From assembly GCA_947488865.1 (NCBI GenBank), contig CANLCB010000003.1, positions 1-51,314 of the forward strand: a stretch of DNA of 51,314 bases, in the 5' to 3' direction. The first letter of the stretch is position 1, and each line of letters starts with the position of its first letter. This document shows, piece by piece, positions 1-7,558 of this stretch. Both the position numbers and the translations under genes were made by a program. The notes under the pieces are model-generated. The model worked only from the letters and a program-made list of their open reading frames with translations. It was not told where the DNA came from and searched no databases. Origin of the DNA: Deltaproteobacteria bacterium. GTDB lineage: Bacteria > Bdellovibrionota_C > UBA2361 > OMII01.

Positions 1-271
1 CGACTTAACGTCTACCGGAAACTCTGGGAATACCGCTGACACGAACTCAACCAACGGCAGTTCGTCCCAAGGATCTTCGTTAGAAGACAAAGAGGAACCT
101 AGCGGCGCCATCACTAAATTCTCGCTAGGGGATGGTACAGTCTTCACCTGCCCTTCTGGCAACGTGGGATTCAGAGTCGTTGGGAGTGACTCTATCGAGC
201 GAGGATACTGTTGCCCTGCGGGAAGCAGTACCGTAACGGTCGGCACAAACCTTCAGGGTCAATGCGCATAA
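1..271 (+). CDS. C-terminal end of a secreted Ser/Asn/Gly-rich, Cys-containing protein (5' end outside window)
   Basis: The frame is open from position 2 to a TAA at 269-271 and encodes 89 visible residues. The first ~35 are a low-complexity Thr/Asn/Ser/Gly stretch. The rest forms a small Cys-rich tail with a CPSG motif, a CCPAG motif and a final Cys four residues from the end, a spacing that suggests disulfides in an exported protein. No family was recognised. The composition resembles the Gly/Ser- and Cys-rich exported protein encoded at 15300-16853, so the two may belong to the same broad class of surface proteins. A strong hairpin follows 53 bases downstream, consistent with a true gene end. 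The function is unknown and the start lies outside the window. Confidence 0.6.
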   Translation, partial: DLTSTGNSGNTADTNSTNGSSSQGSSLEDKEEPSGAITKFSLGDGTVFTCPSGNVGFRVVGSDSIERGYCCPAGSSTVTVGTNLQGQCA

Positions 272-324
272 TCGGAAAGTTCAGAGAAACTAATGTGATT
301 CGCTAAAAACCCGTTGATTTATAA

Positions 325-354
325 GGGTGGAGTATCGCAAAAAATACTCCACCC
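325..354. terminator. Hairpin between convergent genes, probable bidirectional terminator
   Basis: A perfect 11-bp inverted repeat (GGGTGGAGTAT at 325-335, ATACTCCACCC at 344-354) encloses an A-rich 8-base loop. It lies between the stop of the plus-strand gene ending at 271 and the stop of the minus-strand gene ending at 376. There is no clear U-tract on either side, so efficiency is uncertain. Confidence 0.5.
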
Positions 355-375
355 ATTACTTCCAGCACTACCTCC

Positions 376-756
376 CTAACCTAGGCAGAAAAAAGTCTCC
401 TCTAACTGCCTCAAGAGACACTCAGGAGTTACGCGGGTGTCCGGCCCATCGGTAGACATAACCACGCTGCGGGTCTTTTCAGAGTGATCGCCCCCAGTGA
501 TGGAGACCTCCACTTCATACCTTCGCTCGGCGAGCACTGGCGTTTCTCGAGGAATTATCGAGAGATTCCGCGGCAAATCTGGATGCCTCACGTGGATCCC
601 TTGGAGGGACCCCAGCGAAAACCATGAATAACGCGGAAAGTATCCCCTTTCACGAAGAAGTGTCACAAACCTCGATAAAAAGATTTGCGCCTCGCCAAAT
701 GAAAAAGGCTCATCCATCCAATACGGAGGATCCGGCTTTATCGAAAACCAAGCCAC
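376..756 (-). CDS. Hypothetical protein, 126 aa
   Basis: The start is a GTG at 754-756, preceded by a GGAAAGG Shine-Dalgarno-like sequence eight bases upstream on the minus strand. The protein is soluble, with no signal peptide or membrane segment. An aromatic-rich N-terminal half (several Trp, Tyr and Phe) is followed by a short basic segment and a C-terminus with one Cys. I do not recognise the family. It converges with the gene ending at 271 and is divergent from the nucleotidyltransferase-fold gene at 1045. A plus-strand frame overlaps it but has no ribosome binding site and poor composition, so the minus frame is preferred. Confidence 0.5.
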   Translation of the reverse strand: MAWFSIKPDPPYWMDEPFSFGEAQIFLSRFVTLLRERGYFPRYSWFSLGSLQGIHVRHPDLPRNLSIIPRETPVLAERRYEVEVSITGGDHSEKTRSVVMSTDGPDTRVTPECLLRQLEETFFCLG

Positions 757-866
757 CTCGACATCCTTTCCATCTTAGGCGCAGTCATCTCGATGACGGC
801 CTAAAACCACGCGGGACACTCCACATGCCTCGCGAAAAACCGACTGCTAATCACATTAGCGAGGGG

Positions 867-872
867 TATAAT
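867..872 (+). promoter_or_regulatory. Possible -10 element (TATAAT)
   Basis: A perfect TATAAT lies in the 288-base gap between the divergent genes at 376-756 and 1045-1866, pointing toward the latter. No good -35 hexamer is visible 16-18 bases upstream and no TG extension is present, so this is only a candidate. It would give a leader of about 165 bases. Confidence 0.25.
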
Positions 873-1044
873 GCTGCGACAGGGTGTAGTAGGCAACTAG
901 CCCCCCCCCTACAAACATGAGCGCTTGCAAGGCCCCTTTTGACCATTACTCTTTTCAGATACCTACAGATTCCGCGCAAAAAGTGGCGCAGATATGCGTC
1001 ATCTCGCCATACATGTGACATAACTGCTGTGAGGTATTTTTGTC

Positions 1045-1866
1045 GTGCTTAAACACTCGCCCAGTTCAGGATTCGAAGGACCATTAGTCCCGCCCTCGAC
1101 GAGCGAAGCCGTATCTCATGCGGTTCAAGAGGCGAACCACTCGTCAGAAATCGTCGAACTCTCGCGGTGGGTAGCCCAACACCTTAACCACCGATTCGTG
1201 GTAGACGACCGAAAACGCTCCGTGCCCCTCGATCAGCTTCATCTCTTAATCGATCCTCTCACAACCCGAATCCAGTCAGGACTCCTCCCTCCAAGAGAGA
1301 GTAACGTCCTCACATTCATATGCGGCGTAACGAACGGCGGACTTCCCCTGGACCTGTTCATTAAAAATCCTTGTTTAGATCTTTCGTTGAGTGACTCAAC
1401 AGCAATAGCGCATGGCAGGTGGCTCCCGCCCCATTTGAAAGAAAAAGCAACGAGGCTTCCCGATAACGAGGACGGATCTCCGGAGTTCAACAATCAGCAC
1501 TATCGAATCATCTCCGCGATTCAAAAGGCCCTCAGAGAGGTTAACCCAGAAATTCCTGTGTTCTTTCTGGGCTCCTCCGCGTCCCTAACCGCTCGATATC
1601 CAAACGATATCGATATAGGCACCAGCGCCGATCTCCGAAGCCAGTACTCCAATCCCAGTGATGAAATATACAAAAATGATTTCGATAAATTGGGATTTGT
1701 CATTCGCAAACATATGCGGGAGGGGAAACCCATAATCGCGCGACCGGATCATATCGGCGCTGTTTGGGAATATATGCCTCTCGCGCTCGGTGTAAGCGTT
1801 GCCCGTCACGGACGCGCCCTTCGAGTTACACCATCAGAGGTCTTTATTATTGAGGCCAAAAAGTAA
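1045..1866 (+). CDS. Putative nucleotidyltransferase-fold protein
   Basis: A 273-residue protein starting with GTG at 1045. Residues 172-192 contain a hydrophobic strand, then Gly176-Ser177, then Asp188-Ile-Asp190. This is the hG[GS]...DhD signature of the DNA polymerase beta-like nucleotidyltransferase superfamily. The C-terminus (after residue ~258) has the V-x-P-S-E-hydrophobic pattern often seen at the end of minimal NTase cores. The first 150 residues are a helical region with no recognised domain. The third metal-binding acid is not clear; Asp235 or Glu242 are candidates. No antitoxin (HEPN, MNT or AbiEi type) is adjacent, so the gene appears orphan. The neighbours are a small membrane protein and an Lrp-type regulator. 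The substrate cannot be inferred. Confidence 0.6.
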   Translation: MLKHSPSSGFEGPLVPPSTSEAVSHAVQEANHSSEIVELSRWVAQHLNHRFVVDDRKRSVPLDQLHLLIDPLTTRIQSGLLPPRESNVLTFICGVTNGGLPLDLFIKNPCLDLSLSDSTAIAHGRWLPPHLKEKATRLPDNEDGSPEFNNQHYRIISAIQKALREVNPEIPVFFLGSSASLTARYPNDIDIGTSADLRSQYSNPSDEIYKNDFDKLGFVIRKHMREGKPIIARPDHIGAVWEYMPLALGVSVARHGRALRVTPSEVFIIEAKK

Positions 1867-1983
1867 TCCTCTTTGGGCACTCTCACTGGTCGCTGTGTGG
1901 ACGACTCTCTCAGAATATAACCTGCATACCTTTCGTTACGAGAAGAGCGCCCACGAATCTGTAAACTGGATTATGTCCAGCGA

Positions 1984-2121
1984 CTAGGAACGCGAGCCGA
2001 ATCTAGCGTCTTGCGCCGTCATGCCAAGGCAATCGATCGCAACAGCTAACATCAGTCCGAATACTAGAACACTCACTCCCACACGGAACCAAAACCGCAT
2101 CATTCTCTCTTGGTGAAGCAT
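1984..2121 (-). CDS. Small single-pass membrane protein, 45 aa
   Basis: The frame starts with ATG at 2119-2121, preceded on the minus strand by GAGGAAAAA, a good ribosome binding site, and ends at TAG (1984-1986). The N-terminus is basic (two Arg and an MMRF segment). Residues ~14-29 form one hydrophobic helix rich in Val, Leu, Gly and Met, and a short polar tail ends in Arg-Ser. This positive-inside, single-helix layout is typical of real small membrane proteins. It is convergent with the NTase-fold gene and divergent from the Lrp-type regulator. No family was recognised. Confidence 0.5.
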   Translation of the reverse strand: MLHQERMMRFWFRVGVSVLVFGLMLAVAIDCLGMTAQDARFGSRS

Positions 2122-2414
2122 TTTTTCCTCTATGGCGAAACTCCAAGACCTACCATCACAACCGACGAGCTACGAAAGCCGTCCACACAGCCCAGAGGGA
2201 CGCCATACCCTATCAAAATGTCATTAACATTTCTGCTACGTTACACGTCGAAACCGCGGGAATTCACGCTCATAGCACGATATTCTGTCGCATTTTTCCT
2301 CTCTTTTCGCTTTACAGAGTCGCCATCAGTCGGTTTGCGTTCGTATCTCTTTTCGTTTAATAAAAATCGCTTCATTTATTTGCTTACCGTGGAAAATCCC
2401 TCAAACTGCTTGAT

Positions 2415-3383
2415 ATGCAATTCACGCCCGAGACACTGAAAATCTTATATCTGCTTGAATCAAACGCGGCGCTTTCTTTTCGCGCGATTGCCGATATGGC
2501 AGGCCTTGAGGAGCATAAAGTTCGCCGCACCTTCCACCGACTCGTTGAAATGAAGGTGATTACGGGGCGCGCTGTCTTCGTAGACTCGATGGCGCTTGGA
2601 TATGATGATTACGGTCTCTTCTTCTCTCTCAAATCGACGAACGCGAAAGAACAAAAAGCTTTGATTCGTTCACTCGCGGATTCTCCTTTGGTTCGATGGC
2701 TTGCGGATGTTGGGGGGAACTTTGATTACGCCGTGACGTTCCTTTCGAAATCTGGCCGAGAGGTACGGCAGGTGCTCGACCGCATTTCTCAGAAACACCA
2801 GGACGCTTTCGTGGGCAAGCAGTTATCCTTACGCACCTACATGATGCGCTACCCTAGACGGTACCTCTCTCCGAATACCAAAGGGTGCGACACATACATA
2901 ATGGGAAAGGCCACAGAAGAAACCAACATCGACCAGCTCGATCGCCATATCCTCAACGTCCTCAGTCAGGGACACTTTACCCCAGACAATGAAATCGCGG
3001 GGAAGCTTGGGGTCTCGGCCAGCACTATCGTGAGACGCGTAGCCGCGCTCAAGGAGACCGGAATTCTTTTAGGGGATACCTACCGTGTCAACGCCGGCGC
3101 CCTTGGCTACAGCTCCTATCGCCTCCTCATCACTATGAAGCGCCTAGGCACTGACATTCGTCGACGCATGATTCAGTTCTGCGACGAGGAGCTACCGGTC
3201 CGAATCATGGTGGAGAGCCTCGGAAGCTGGGATTACGAACTTGAGCTTGAAGTAGCGGACAACCGTGACATTAAACAGCTCGTTGGTCGCCTCTATGAAT
3301 CGTTTCCTCAAGATATCGTAAGCGTTAACGTTATCCCGGTCTTCCAGCATCTGAAGTATTCAGGCTTTCCAGTAGAAAAGTAG
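2415..3383 (+). CDS. Tandem Lrp/AsnC-family transcriptional regulator (two HTH-RAM modules)
   Basis: A 322-residue protein made of two consecutive Lrp/AsnC units. Residues ~5-50 form a winged helix-turn-helix and ~60-145 a RAM-like ligand-binding and oligomerisation domain. A linker of ~25 residues follows, then a second helix-turn-helix at ~175-222 (ending S-T-I-V-R-R) and a second RAM-like domain at ~232-318. Ordinary Lrp proteins are ~150-165 residues with one unit, so this is a duplicated form. Such regulators bind DNA and sense small metabolites, often amino acids; the effector here is unknown. The ATG at 2415 has no convincing Shine-Dalgarno sequence. The ~290 bases upstream (2122-2414) hold no other gene, and their last 110 are AT-rich, a plausible autoregulatory region. 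Confidence 0.8.
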   Translation: MQFTPETLKILYLLESNAALSFRAIADMAGLEEHKVRRTFHRLVEMKVITGRAVFVDSMALGYDDYGLFFSLKSTNAKEQKALIRSLADSPLVRWLADVGGNFDYAVTFLSKSGREVRQVLDRISQKHQDAFVGKQLSLRTYMMRYPRRYLSPNTKGCDTYIMGKATEETNIDQLDRHILNVLSQGHFTPDNEIAGKLGVSASTIVRRVAALKETGILLGDTYRVNAGALGYSSYRLLITMKRLGTDIRRRMIQFCDEELPVRIMVESLGSWDYELELEVADNRDIKQLVGRLYESFPQDIVSVNVIPVFQHLKYSGFPVEK

Positions 3384-3472
3384 GCTTTACGACGGGATCT
3401 TTTTTACCCACCTGCTCGAGAGAAATGGGACCTTCGTACAGCTGCTTTTTCGGACCAAGCGATCCCCGACAT

Positions 3473-3550
3473 AAAAAAGGAGCAAACGCCGTGGAGAACC
3501 TTTGAGAGTAATTGAATCACCTCTCTAGTCCCCACGACGTTTGAACTTTT
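3473..3550. terminator. Long hairpin between convergent genes, probable bidirectional terminator
   Basis: Bases 3484-3494 pair with 3532-3542 (10 of 11 positions), and GAGAG/CTCTC pairs inside the loop. On the minus strand the stem is followed by a run of six U (A6 at 3473-3478). On the plus strand it is followed by a short T-run at 3547-3550. It separates the Lrp-type gene ending at 3383 from the minus-strand gene ending at 3549. Confidence 0.5.
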
Positions 3551-4457
3551 ACTGGTTCATCATGCGCTGCCAGGGAACTTCGAGATCAACGACCTGCTCC
3601 TTGCCATCATATTTGATGACTAAACAAGAGCCTATAACCTCCAATTCAGCTCCGAGATTGCGAGCTTCGGCAATCACAAATTGGGCGTAGGCGTAACTCA
3701 TGTGCCGATAGAAGCTTTTGAGCTCACTAGCCCCTGTCACTACGCCAAAAGAAACCACCCCAATGGTGGCTCCCTCCGCGTTTTCAAGAGGATCGTAATT
3801 ATCGATGGCAGTGAGCATGGTTTCCAACGATGCCTCAGCCAAGGGCTTTAACCCCCACGACTTAGCCAGGCCCACTCTACGCTTCACGGCCGAAACAGCC
3901 CGTTTCAGACGCCAAAGATGGTTACCTCTCGATATCTCACTAAGCCGCCTGGACCCGACATTGTCGAGAACTGTATGAATGGGGTCAGAGAGATTGCTCC
4001 ATCCCATGCGAGTAACCTCCTCACAGCATTTTTTCAATTGCGAACGCAGAAGGAGGATATTCAAAGAGACATCTGGATAGCGAATAATCTCGAAAGCCGC
4101 CCCAATCGCACCCCGGAGTTCTTCAAGAGCGGCAAGAGCTGATGTCCGCGACTCACTGTCTCCCTCATCCTGCACAACGCTCACAGCCTCCTCAACCGCG
4201 CTTTGGAGCGCTTCCAGTAAGGGTAGACCGATCCGACCATCATCATCCGTATATTCAGCGACCACGGTGCGAATATACTCCGCTGGGTTCAAGGTATCTC
4301 GATACAGGAGCGCTATCTCCAGGTCTCTAATGGCCATCTCTAGAGTGACCTTTGAAGACACGCTCTTGCCACGTTCGAGTGACACACAATTCTCAAGCTG
4401 AAAACCGACCAATCCCCTTCCCGAGAGAACCCGTTGAAGTTGGCTCACAATTCCCAT
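3549..4457 (-). CDS. Hypothetical protein, ~302 aa
   Basis: The frame could begin at a GTG at 4517 (322 aa). The ATG at 4457 is preferred because it follows GAAAGG eight bases upstream, whereas the GTG has no ribosome binding site. The protein is predicted soluble and largely helical, with many Leu, Glu and Arg and no signal peptide. The last ~90 residues are mixed alpha/beta and end with two beta-like strands (IGSCLVIKYDG and QVVDLEVPW). I do not recognise the family. It stands alone, convergent with the Lrp-type gene. The repeat element at 4685-4813 lies upstream. Confidence 0.55.
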   Translation of the reverse strand: MGIVSQLQRVLSGRGLVGFQLENCVSLERGKSVSSKVTLEMAIRDLEIALLYRDTLNPAEYIRTVVAEYTDDDGRIGLPLLEALQSAVEEAVSVVQDEGDSESRTSALAALEELRGAIGAAFEIIRYPDVSLNILLLRSQLKKCCEEVTRMGWSNLSDPIHTVLDNVGSRRLSEISRGNHLWRLKRAVSAVKRRVGLAKSWGLKPLAEASLETMLTAIDNYDPLENAEGATIGVVSFGVVTGASELKSFYRHMSYAYAQFVIAEARNLGAELEVIGSCLVIKYDGKEQVVDLEVPWQRMMNQ

Positions 4458-4684
4458 TGCAAGGACCTTTCTATCAGAGAGTGAACAGGAAAAACCTTCA
4501 GACGTTTGCTCCGTCACATCACATGGATCTAGTCATGTGACGCAGCTAACTAACCCCCTCTACCCATATAACAAAGTGCTTCGAAAGAACGAGAGGCGGA
4601 TCCTTTGCCAAGGCGCGCGGATGGCTGCCTCGGAGAGTGTTAGAAACCCACACTCTCACGGAGCAGTGTACGCGGAGTTTATTC

Positions 4685-4813
4685 CTAGAACTGGCCTCCA
4701 CAGTATCTTCTGCTGCGGTTGACGATATGCGGACTGCAACTTCGTGAAGTTTTTCTCGTTTCGCCGCACACCTCGCCGACTCGAGACGAAACTACTTTTG
4801 AGGCCAGCTCTAG
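4685..4813. repeat. Dispersed repeat element, copy 1 (terminal inverted repeats, MITE-like or structured RNA)
   Basis: This 129-base element is bounded by imperfect inverted ends (CTAGAACTGGCCTC left, GAGGCCAGCTCTAG right) and matches a second copy at 17095-17269. The left 59 bases agree at 54 positions. The right ~58 bases align with one gap and several changes, sharing blocks such as TTCTCGTTTCGCCGC and GACGAAACTAC. An internal hairpin AACTT/AAGTT (4738-4751) becomes AAGTT/AACTT in copy 2, a compensatory swap. It fills part of the gene-free stretch 4458-4967, downstream of the minus-strand nitrilase gene. Nothing else was recognised in the rest of that stretch. Confidence 0.7.
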
Positions 4814-4967
4814 TCAAAAAGTCAGGTTGCAACGCTACAAATACGCGTGTAGCGAAGGCAAATTGGAGTTTTGCGACAATTAAAACATCGACTGGCAGCC
4901 TGCCATTACTTGAAGTGTGCGCATGTAAAGGAGAACCTCGAAATTCGCAAAACCGGAGCGTAAGGTT

Positions 4968-5834
4968 TTAAAAGGTCCAAGGAGCGAGGCGTCTATCACT
5001 CCAAGGTCTCGCGTCGCCTGTCGACCTGCATTGAGCCAACGCATCAAAATCAACCTCCGCTACCGCAATCGCCTCTGTATTGAGAGGACTCTCCGCCAAT
5101 ATCGCACTCGCCGGAAAAGGCTCCTTACTCGGCGCAATGATGGAGCTCTGTCCGTAGCCTGTTCCTAGCCCGAAACATTCTATTTCGCCCACGATGCAAG
5201 ACTGCGCTACGAATATTTCATTCTCAATCGCTCGAGCTTTACAACTCCAGTTTACCCTCTGATAGCCGTGCTGCGATTCTGTATAGCTCGGGACACAGAG
5301 AAGCTCTATCCCGGCCTCCGCAACGGCCCGTGCAGCCTCCGGGAACTCGGAATCATAACACACCAGCACTCCCAGGCGTGGGTTAGGGAACCGCTGCAAA
5401 CCAAACTGCTGTTGGAGTCCCCACGGCTCTATCTCCCACTGAGTTCGACAATTTTTGGGCTGAAAGTAAAGCGCGCCATCGGGGAAAGCGACGGCAGAGA
5501 CGTTAACAATCCCCACCTCTGAGCTTCGAAGATACGATCCCCCGATAATTGTGATGTGCAGCGATTGCGCCAATCGTCTTAAAGTATCATCAATAAGCGT
5601 CGCAAACGGAGCGAGTTTTGTCGCCACCGCATGTGTAGGCCCATCTGGCATAGTTTTAAGCAGCTCGACCTCGAATAGTTCTGGCAGAAGCACCACAGAA
5701 CCTCCCCGTCTCGCAGCATCTTCAACCAAAGCGCAGAGATGCTGGAAGAATTCATCCACTCCCTTAATTGGCGCTACTCCCCATGTAATTGAGGCCACCC
5801 GCGCGCAAGAATCTTTTTGGGGAGCGTCCTTCAT
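4968..5834 (-). CDS. Carbon-nitrogen hydrolase (nitrilase superfamily)
   Basis: A 288-residue protein with the nitrilase-superfamily catalytic triad in order: Glu52 in LLPELFE, Lys127 in QPKNCR, and Cys159 in VLVCYDSEFPEAAR. It is a single-domain enzyme of the family's usual length. Members cleave or condense non-peptide C-N bonds through a cysteine thioester; the substrate here is unknown. The ATG at 5834 follows GGAG six bases upstream and lies three bases after the stop of the GNAT gene (5838-6830), so the two are almost certainly co-translated. GNAT and carbon-nitrogen hydrolase domains are also known fused in one protein in many bacteria, which suggests that the two products work together. 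Confidence 0.88.
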   Translation of the reverse strand: MKDAPQKDSCARVASITWGVAPIKGVDEFFQHLCALVEDAARRGGSVVLLPELFEVELLKTMPDGPTHAVATKLAPFATLIDDTLRRLAQSLHITIIGGSYLRSSEVGIVNVSAVAFPDGALYFQPKNCRTQWEIEPWGLQQQFGLQRFPNPRLGVLVCYDSEFPEAARAVAEAGIELLCVPSYTESQHGYQRVNWSCKARAIENEIFVAQSCIVGEIECFGLGTGYGQSSIIAPSKEPFPASAILAESPLNTEAIAVAEVDFDALAQCRSTGDARPWSDRRLAPWTF

Positions 5835-5837
5835 GCG

Positions 5838-6830
5838 CTACTCCGCCCAGCAAGAGTCCGAGTTATCATCATTTCTCGCCATAAAGGAGCGAGATTCGGT
5901 AAGATTCTTCAACGCTATCGGCCGTCCTCGGTACGGCTCCAACAACCGACTCATCTCCTCTCGCGTCTCAAGTATTGGAGCAATGTGCCTGAGAGGGAGG
6001 TAGTAGGCATCCCAAATCTTCATCACGGTTTCGCCAGTTATCATGAGCGGTTTCGAGCCGCCAATTTCATGGACCGTAAGCATCGTGTAATCTACCGGCG
6101 ATAGCCCCTCCGCGGTAGCGGGTTGGACCCAGGGCACATCCAACATACGGCGCCCCTGCTTTGACCAGAACTTCAATCTGGCGTCCGGATCCGTACCTGA
6201 CTTTTTGTCTATCGTTTGTTGGGCGAGATCCATAAGGCGTGGGTCATTTATCTCACCGAAATGAGCGCTTATCCCAAATTGGTCTCGACGATGTTCAATC
6301 GTTGTGCGGTACACAAGCGGTCCGATCCCTAATCCCTTCATCCGATTATCGATACAGAGATAGTCTCCGAGACTGTAGGTCTCCCCATCAATTTTCGCCA
6401 CGTGCGTTTGATAACCGCCTATAATTCCGCGCTGGTCGGTGAAGACATCGACATCGATGGAAAATCGAGAATCCCTCACGAGACGCACGATTGTATCAAA
6501 CGGAAACCGCTCGTCAGGATCTGGGAAAGACGCGCAATAAACTGGATAGTATCTCTCGAGGAGCTCGAAAGCTTTCACTGGACTATCGGCCATCAAGACA
6601 CGCAGGCTCGTCGAATTGAAGAAAATAGCGGGCCCCTCACCTTTGATTCCACACGGACGCTCAATTCGATGGGTAGCTCGCTCACCCTCCAAAGATTGGA
6701 AAAATCGCGCATCTGGACAGGGCACAGGACGCTCCCAATCACGCCCGACACGAACTTCCTGCTGCCGGAAATCGTAAGCCGGCGTAAAAAAGGACATGGC
6801 ATGAAATGGGGTATCTGCCGCGGGAGGCAT
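5838..6830 (-). CDS. GNAT-family N-acyltransferase paired with the nitrilase
   Basis: The frame extends upstream to a TTG at 6977 (379 aa). The ATG at 6830 (residue 50 of the long form) is preferred because GGAG lies ~12 bases before it, with a GTG directly preceding it. In long-form numbering, residues ~125-285 carry a GNAT-like fold. The acetyl-CoA loop is visible at N211-RMKGLGIG, and a late FWSKQGRR...PWVQP segment resembles the YxxxGF region of acetyltransferases. The ~80-residue C-terminal tail is not recognised. The gene is directly upstream of, and probably translationally coupled to, the carbon-nitrogen hydrolase, and divergent from the deacetylase-like gene at 7559. The acceptor substrate is unknown. 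Confidence 0.75.
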   Translation of the reverse strand: MPPAADTPFHAMSFFTPAYDFRQQEVRVGRDWERPVPCPDARFFQSLEGERATHRIERPCGIKGEGPAIFFNSTSLRVLMADSPVKAFELLERYYPVYCASFPDPDERFPFDTIVRLVRDSRFSIDVDVFTDQRGIIGGYQTHVAKIDGETYSLGDYLCIDNRMKGLGIGPLVYRTTIEHRRDQFGISAHFGEINDPRLMDLAQQTIDKKSGTDPDARLKFWSKQGRRMLDVPWVQPATAEGLSPVDYTMLTVHEIGGSKPLMITGETVMKIWDAYYLPLRHIAPILETREEMSRLLEPYRGRPIALKNLTESRSFMARNDDNSDSCWAE

Positions 6831-7558
6831 CACAGAAAACTGCTCCGTAGGCGGAGAATCCTGGTGAAGCGTCTCCGCCCCCGGTTGAACTATTTTTACT
6901 GAAAATAAGGACTGATCGAGACTAGCCGTTTGACGGCCGGTTGCATGATATACCAATTCCTTTCTTCTGCTCCTCAAGGGGACCCTGCGGAAGATTCACG
7001 CGAACGCCGTCGGCGTCGCACAAATCAACGGGTCGAACCCCCACGAACGAGACCCGGCCAAGGGAACCCCCAACCCGGAAATCTCTCAGTTACACGGCCC
7101 TCGGCAAGAACCAGCTTGGCTCTCACTGTAGCTCTTTTAAGCTCGAGCGTGTCCTCAAATCGTTCCGACTCTGTGTCGGCTTGGGAGATTGAAGAGGCAA
7201 CTGACCTCGACTGACTTCTAACAACTCATCAATCGCGCAAACAAAATTTGCTTGCCTACTTTTGGAATTAAAGCAAATGGGCCCTCTAGTCAACCCTACA
7301 TGACATTTTTTAGGACCACAGGAGCGCGGCTCACGTCGAGACAGCGAGAGCAAGCACCAAGACCGCTCCTACGCGCGGAACAAGCGATTGGTATAAGAGA
7401 AACCATTCAATCAGCCGCTCCTTTGCTCTCAACCACCGAGCCAAGTATTGCCAGCTCGCCCCCATCCTAGTCAGTTGGTACACTCCATCCCTAGCGTAAG
7501 GACTGTCGCGTTTTGTACATTTCGAGCGTAAAACCAGGCTTTTTGGCGAGGGTTTTGT
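6831..7558. other. Long non-coding stretch between divergent genes
   Basis: About 580-730 bases, depending on the GNAT start, separate the divergent GNAT and deacetylase-like genes. No frame here has a convincing ribosome binding site and composition. Two short matches to the right end of the dispersed repeat (7256-7264 and 7284-7293) are too short to call another copy. The region presumably holds the promoters of both flanking genes, but no clear -35/-10 pair was found. Confidence 0.3.

Noticed and set aside
901-909. Run of nine C as a phase-variation tract
   Set aside because: It is not inside or directly before a supported reading frame.
624-920. 98-codon plus-strand frame overlapping the 126-aa minus-strand gene
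   Set aside because: No ribosome binding site and unconvincing composition; the minus frame has a better start.
7025-7050. tRNA T-arm-like sequence (GGGTCGAACCCCC)
   Set aside because: No acceptor, D or anticodon stem can be paired around it on either strand.
7256-7293. Possible third copy of the dispersed repeat
   Set aside because: Only two short matches (9 and 10 bases) to the right end of copy 1; no inverted end or conserved core.
7331-7465. 44-codon minus-strand frame with a hydrophobic C-terminus
   Set aside because: No Shine-Dalgarno sequence at a usable distance; overlaps the upstream region of the deacetylase gene; could be chance.
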